Part shown: one piece after another, positions 31,793 to 35,050 of the stretch
Numbering within the stretch: position 1 is the stretch's first letter
How the letters are laid out: every line of letters begins with the position of its first letter
Assembly (NCBI GenBank): GCA_964444795.1
Contig: CAYUIQ010000074.1
Span: forward strand, 1 to 35,050
Direction: 5' to 3'
Source: JABMRP01 sp964444795
GTDB taxonomy: Bacteria; Planctomycetota; Planctomycetia; Pirellulales; Thermoguttaceae
DNA length: 35,050 bases
Translations under genes and position numbers: made by a program
Notes under the pieces: generated by a model
The model's database searches: none
What the model was told of the DNA's origin: nothing
The model's input: the letters and a program-made list of their open reading frames with translations, nothing else

Positions 31793-32794
31793 TCACCCGG
31801 CCGGGGTAACTCCCATCGGGGGGAAACAGAGAACGGGGATCAACAGGCTGCTCCAGCCGAGATAACGGCGGGGACGGTCCAGGCTCATCTGGTCGTTCGC
31901 CGTGGGAGGGTGATCCGTGCCCATCAAGATCACCAGCACCAGCATCAGCACCCAGGCGTAGGTTTCCGTGGCCAGGATGAAGAGGATGGCAACGATCAGA
32001 AACGCGCGGGCCAGCATGTGTGCCCGGCGGCCCAACAGCCCGTAGGTGACGTGACCGCCGTCGAGTTGGCTGATCGGCAACATGTTCAATCCGGTGACCA
32101 GCATTCCGACCCAACCGGCCATCAGGCAGGCGTTCATCCCCCCCATGTCCAGCGCGGCCGGATTGAGGATTTCGGGCCGCAACCACTGGATCATCCATCG
32201 GATCAACAGCGGGTTGTGGAATTGGAATCCGAGGTGGTACTGTGGCGACGGATCGAGTTGCCACGCGCCGTAGCAGGCCACGGGGATGGCCACGACCAGC
32301 CCGGCCAGAGGGCCGGCAATCCCCAGATCGAACATCTGGCGACGGTCGGCTTGGGTTCCCTGCATCCCGATGACAGCGCCCATGGTCCCGACGGGAAAGA
32401 AGGGGACGGGGATGAAGAAGGGGAGCGTGGTGGGAATCTTGTATCGCACGGCCATGAGAAAATGGCCCATCTCGTGCGCCGCCAGGATTCCCAGCACGGC
32501 GGCCATGTAAAGCAATCCTTGCCCCCAGTTTTGGGCCACGACGGCGGCGGCGGCCTGGGGATCGTCCATGTACAACATGGGCAGCCAGTCGGTGGCCCCG
32601 GTCCAAAACGTCGACGCGCAAGTGGCCAGGAAGAGCATCGCCGGGAGCAACAGCCGCCGCCTTGCCGGCAAGGCGGGCCGGTTCGACACCGCGAGCGAGA
32701 CCGGTGGCTGCGGGAGCGGAAGTTCGCCGCATGGGGGGATCGTCAGCGGGGGGGTCGGCGAATCGTCGGCTACCGGGTAGGATTCGTGGTCCAT
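31793..32794 (-). CDS. M50-family (site-2-type) intramembrane metalloprotease
   Basis: A 333-residue membrane protease. The zinc site is AAHEMGHFLMAV (HEMGH at 107-111) in a helix starting YMAAVLGILA. The third ligand motif is NMLPISQLDGGH (237-248). The PDZ domain of RseP-type enzymes is absent, so it belongs to the shorter S2P group. The N-terminal 50 residues are Pro-rich and cytoplasmic. Four to six further helices are visible. The substrate is unknown; membrane-bound anti-sigma factors are typical targets in the family. Downstream of the HDOD gene on the same strand with a 46-nt gap. Confidence 0.9.
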   Translation of the reverse strand: MDHESYPVADDSPTPPLTIPPCGELPLPQPPVSLAVSNRPALPARRRLLLPAMLFLATCASTFWTGATDWLPMLYMDDPQAAAAVVAQNWGQGLLYMAAVLGILAAHEMGHFLMAVRYKIPTTLPFFIPVPFFPVGTMGAVIGMQGTQADRRQMFDLGIAGPLAGLVVAIPVACYGAWQLDPSPQYHLGFQFHNPLLIRWMIQWLRPEILNPAALDMGGMNACLMAGWVGMLVTGLNMLPISQLDGGHVTYGLLGRRAHMLARAFLIVAILFILATETYAWVLMLVLVILMGTDHPPTANDQMSLDRPRRYLGWSSLLIPVLCFPPMGVTPAG

Positions 32795-32840
32795 CAGACG
32801 TGTCGTGCCTCGTGCCGGCGGCCTGCTTTCGCCGTGACGA

Positions 32841-34517
32841 TCAATAGATCTCGATACTTTTCACCAGGTTGCCTCCCGAAGCGTGCGAACCATAGAGACA
32901 TCGCTCGGCTCCCCGCAGCAGTGATTCCGGCGAGAAGTTCTTCGGCGGCAACGATACGGTAGCCGCTCCGATACCCACCGTAAAGGGCGTCCCGGCAAGA
33001 TACTCCCCGGTGCCGGTGCGAATGCTCTCCAGCATTTGGTTCCCCAGGCGTACGGCCTGCGAGCGGTCGCAGTCGGGCAGAACCAGGCCGATCGACGCGC
33101 CGGCCAGCGGCACGCAGACCATGGCCGAGTGCTCCAGAGCCAGGCAGGCCTGTTCCAAGCGGCGCCGCGCGACGAGTGATCCGCCCGGCCCGAGGGGGGG
33201 GGGATTCTGCGGGCGGTCGTCCAGTCCGATCAATAGCAGACTCAGCGACCAGCGGGACTGGCGACAGGTGGCAACGGCCATGGTCAGATGGGCCAGAATA
33301 TCGCCGGAAGCTTCCCCGGCCGCCTGCGGCTGCTGCAACACCCTCACCGGAGTTGGCGAAGCCCCGCTGCCAGCCGGCGCGGTATCCGTCGTCTCGGTGT
33401 CGGCCGGCTTGGCTTCGGCTGCCGCCGCTTGATCCTCGTCGGGGGCCACGCCGGCCGGCGTGCTGGAAAACTGAGCGAGCGTCTCCGAGAGCACGCGAAC
33501 TTCGCGAAGCGTGGCCTCTTCCCGCTCGTTGTCGGCCTGTTGCTGCTGGAATTGGAGCAAGTCGCCAGCCGCTTCGACGGCAATCTCCGAGATCTGTCCA
33601 TGGGCCTGCGCCAACACGTCGCGATAATCGAGCCCGTCGGGCAGTTGCAGCGAGAGCACCTCGGCCAACTGGCGGACTTTCTCCTGCAAACGATCGACCA
33701 GTTCTTCCAACTGGCTCTCGGTGAATCCCCGTTCTCGCCAATCGGCGCCCATGAGTTCGCGCAGCACGGTGGAATGTTCGTCGGTCAGGAGCCGGGCTAC
33801 CAATTCGGCCAGATAGACACATTGCCTCAGGGGATCATCCGACGGAAGCGGCGGAACCCCGGCGTCGCTGTCCGTTTGCCGCGACACGGCCTGTATAAGG
33901 CGTTCGGGCAATTCCCATTGGGCCAGCAGCCGGGCGGTCAGTTGGGTGTGGTCGAAACCCATCGCCTCGCGTTCCAGGATGGCGAGGTCTCGCTCCTGGG
34001 TCCAGGCTTTCTCCAGAAAAGCCACGTAGGGTTCGCCCAACTCTTGGATCAACAGCAACACGCCCAAGTCTTGCAGCAGCCCGGCCACAAACGCGTCGTC
34101 GCCCGGCTCCTGCCAGAGCACTTCGCTTAGTTCGCGGCCGGCCACCGCCTTGGTGAGCGTGCGCCGCCAGTACCACTGGAGTGTCTCACCCGCAATGCCG
34201 ACGAACAGCCCGTCGGGCAAGCTGAAGCTCAAGACCAGCAGTTTCAGCGGCTTGGTTCCCAGAAGGGCCAGCGCCTGGTTCAGATCGGTCACCTCGCGAG
34301 CCAGACCGAATAGGGAACTATTGACTACCCGCAGCAGCTTGCCGGTGAGCGACGGATCGTTCTCGATACACTGCTTCAGCGCTTTCGCATCGACTTGGGG
34401 ATCGCGGGTGAGTTTCAGCACTTCCATTGCCACGGCCGGAAGGCTGTGGAGCCGGGAAGATCGGTCGACCAGGCGCTGAACGGTAGCGGCGGGGTCTGAG
34501 CCTTGAAGATTGGACAT
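32841..34517 (-). CDS. HDOD-domain protein with a degenerate GGDEF-like C-terminus
   Basis: A 558-residue signalling protein. The HDOD domain covers about 10-210: LHSLPAVAMEVLKLTRDPQV, then NDPSLTGKLLRVVNSSLFG and AFVAGLLQDLGVLLL. It lacks the HD catalytic pair, as HDOD proteins do. A coiled coil (QFQQQQADNEREEATLREVR) and an Ala/Thr/Pro linker lead to a C-terminal domain (from about 420) with SLSLLLIGLDD, SIGLVLPDCDRSQAVRLGNQ and RGAERCLYGSHASGGNLV, the endings of a GGDEF domain. The GGDEF loop itself is replaced by GASIG, so it should not make c-di-GMP. Start ATG 34517; GTG 34526 is an alternative. Confidence 0.8.
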   Translation of the reverse strand: MSNLQGSDPAATVQRLVDRSSRLHSLPAVAMEVLKLTRDPQVDAKALKQCIENDPSLTGKLLRVVNSSLFGLAREVTDLNQALALLGTKPLKLLVLSFSLPDGLFVGIAGETLQWYWRRTLTKAVAGRELSEVLWQEPGDDAFVAGLLQDLGVLLLIQELGEPYVAFLEKAWTQERDLAILEREAMGFDHTQLTARLLAQWELPERLIQAVSRQTDSDAGVPPLPSDDPLRQCVYLAELVARLLTDEHSTVLRELMGADWRERGFTESQLEELVDRLQEKVRQLAEVLSLQLPDGLDYRDVLAQAHGQISEIAVEAAGDLLQFQQQQADNEREEATLREVRVLSETLAQFSSTPAGVAPDEDQAAAAEAKPADTETTDTAPAGSGASPTPVRVLQQPQAAGEASGDILAHLTMAVATCRQSRWSLSLLLIGLDDRPQNPPPLGPGGSLVARRRLEQACLALEHSAMVCVPLAGASIGLVLPDCDRSQAVRLGNQMLESIRTGTGEYLAGTPFTVGIGAATVSLPPKNFSPESLLRGAERCLYGSHASGGNLVKSIEIY

Positions 34518-34640
34518 GAAGAGCACGGTCGAGTGGGTCGGAGCTAGTCAATCGGGGCTGAGCACCAGCGCACCCCTATATATCAAGTCTAGCTCAGGGC
34601 TTAGGGAAAAGCGCAACCGCCAACGGCCACTTCCCGCAAT

Positions 34641-34656
34641 ACGGCCGACAGGCCGT
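34641..34656 (-). terminator. Short GC hairpin behind the COX24-like gene
   Basis: ACGGCC (34641-34646), loop GACA, GGCCGT (34651-34656): perfect 6-bp stem starting 6 nt downstream of the mini-gene's stop on the minus strand. There is no T-tract, so termination is only a possibility. Confidence 0.35.
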
Positions 34657-34661
34657 GGCGA

Positions 34662-34763
34662 TTAGCCCTTGCGATGGCGGATCTTGGAACGCATCCGACG
34701 TTTCTTGCGACCGATCTTCCGTCGGCCTTTCCCGGTCCTTTTCGTTCCCACTCGCTTCTCCAT
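34662..34763 (-). CDS. COX24/AURKAIP1-like 33-residue basic protein (ribosome-linked type)
   Basis: The frame encodes MEKRVGTKRTGKGRRKIGR followed by KKRRMRSKIRHRKG, 33 residues of which over half are Lys or Arg. The tract RRKIGRKKRRMRSKIRHRK matches the COX24/AURKAIP1 tail, which in bacteria and mitochondria is a small ribosomal-subunit protein buried in rRNA. Such genes are normally missed because of size. No Shine-Dalgarno sequence is obvious before ATG 34763, but a promoter (34866-34895) lies about 100 nt upstream and a hairpin follows. It is placed between the HDOD gene and the window end. Assignment rests on motif similarity by eye. Confidence 0.6.
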   Translation of the reverse strand: MEKRVGTKRTGKGRRKIGRKKRRMRSKIRHRKG

Positions 34764-34865
34764 CCAGTTCAAAGGATGCCTGTGTGATTTGTTCGCCCAA
34801 GAACCCCGTGGAGCGCCTCACCCGTTCGAGGGGGGCTCCAGCTTGGAGGGCGTAAGTACCCGACA

Positions 34866-34895
34866 AGTATAGCAGACCTCGGGCTCAACGGCCAA
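34866..34895 (-). promoter_or_regulatory. Possible promoter of the COX24-like gene
   Basis: On the minus strand TTGGCC (34890-34895), 18-nt spacer, TATACT (34866-34871), about 100 nt before the ATG. The spacer is one base over the optimum. Confidence 0.5.
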
Positions 34896-35000
34896 GGGGG
34901 GTGTCTTCTCGGGCGGTGATTTGACCATAGGCCTGTTGAGAGAATGCTCGCGCCCCTACTGCTGGCCCGACAGCCCGCTGAAAAAGCGTAATTTGCGGAG

Positions 35001-35033
35001 GGTGCCTGGTGGTCGAGCGCAGCGAGCCCCCAG
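35001..35033 (+). repeat. REP-like unit at the window end
   Basis: GGTGCCTGGTGGTCGAGCGC followed by AGCGAGCCCCCAG, a further copy of the RAYT-associated unit with a shortened core. Just outside it, CTGAAAAAGCG (34979-34989) faces CGCGTTTTCAG (35037-35047), so the unit sits inside a second inverted repeat that is cut by the window end. Confidence 0.75.
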
Positions 35034-35050
35034 AACCGCGTTTTCAGGGG

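Noticed and set aside
34594..34866. 90-codon minus-strand frame at the window end
   Set aside because: It overlaps the COX24-like gene in another frame and has no coding features.

Overview
The window reads as a chromosomal segment of a GC-rich bacterium of the phylum Planctomycetota, probably Pirellulales-like. The grounds are a DUF1559-type protein, a small lipoprotein of a type I associate with planctomycetes, paired ClpP genes behind trigger factor, a large TPR/CHAT-like secreted protein, a COX24-like mini-protein and abundant palindromic intergenic repeats. The phylum call is inference from gene content; no rRNA or marker phylogeny is available here. No phage, plasmid, CRISPR array or complete insertion sequence was seen.

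Layout. (1) 1-3440: an RlmI-like SAM methyltransferase, a TrmH/SpoU RNA 2'-O-methyltransferase and a convergent secreted TPR protein. (2) 3441-5611: a GIY-YIG protein and a REP-associated tyrosine transposase (RAYT), surrounded by copies of one ~44-nt REP-like repeat. (3) 5612-10917: a 1026-residue secreted TPR/CHAT-like protein that seems to lack the catalytic dyad, a small lipoprotein, a GlsB/YeaQ-type membrane protein and a GNAT/FemAB-like acetyltransferase. (4) 10918-16787: an accessory island of small orphan genes (80-aa protein, translationally coupled DUF4365 pair, 113-aa protein, Imm17-like, DUF6159, SMI1/KNR4) with duplicated promoter/leader sequences and two attC-like palindromes. 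(5) 16788-23433: a co-directional catabolic/transport cluster: SDR epimerase, DHDPS-family aldolase, M20 amidohydrolase, UroD-family protein, sodium:solute symporter and a one-helix mini-protein; two perfect palindromes lie in its gaps. (6) 23432-24378: a four-helix-bundle (S23) gene with an apparent N-terminal frameshift, bracketed by inverted heptad repeats and wedged between two convergent stop codons, then a CBS-domain protein. (7) 24681-27798: promoter, tRNA-Gly(GCC), tig, clpP, clpP, a housekeeping proteostasis block. (8) 27970-34763: envelope proteins (proline-rich lipoprotein, DUF1559-fusion lipoprotein, LTXXQ-like periplasmic protein), a site-2-type M50 protease, an HDOD protein with a degenerate GGDEF domain, and a 33-aa COX24/AURKAIP1-like basic protein.

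How the parts fit. Trigger factor and the two ClpPs form a folding/degradation operon behind tRNA-Gly. The 16.8-23.4 kb cluster looks like uptake plus breakdown of an unidentified small organic acid or sugar derivative. The most unusual content is the repeat biology: a RAYT with its repeat family, a separate set of long palindromes in operon gaps, an S23 cassette with its own terminal repeats, and an orphan-immunity island whose genes carry copied promoters and leaders and possible integron-type recombination sites.
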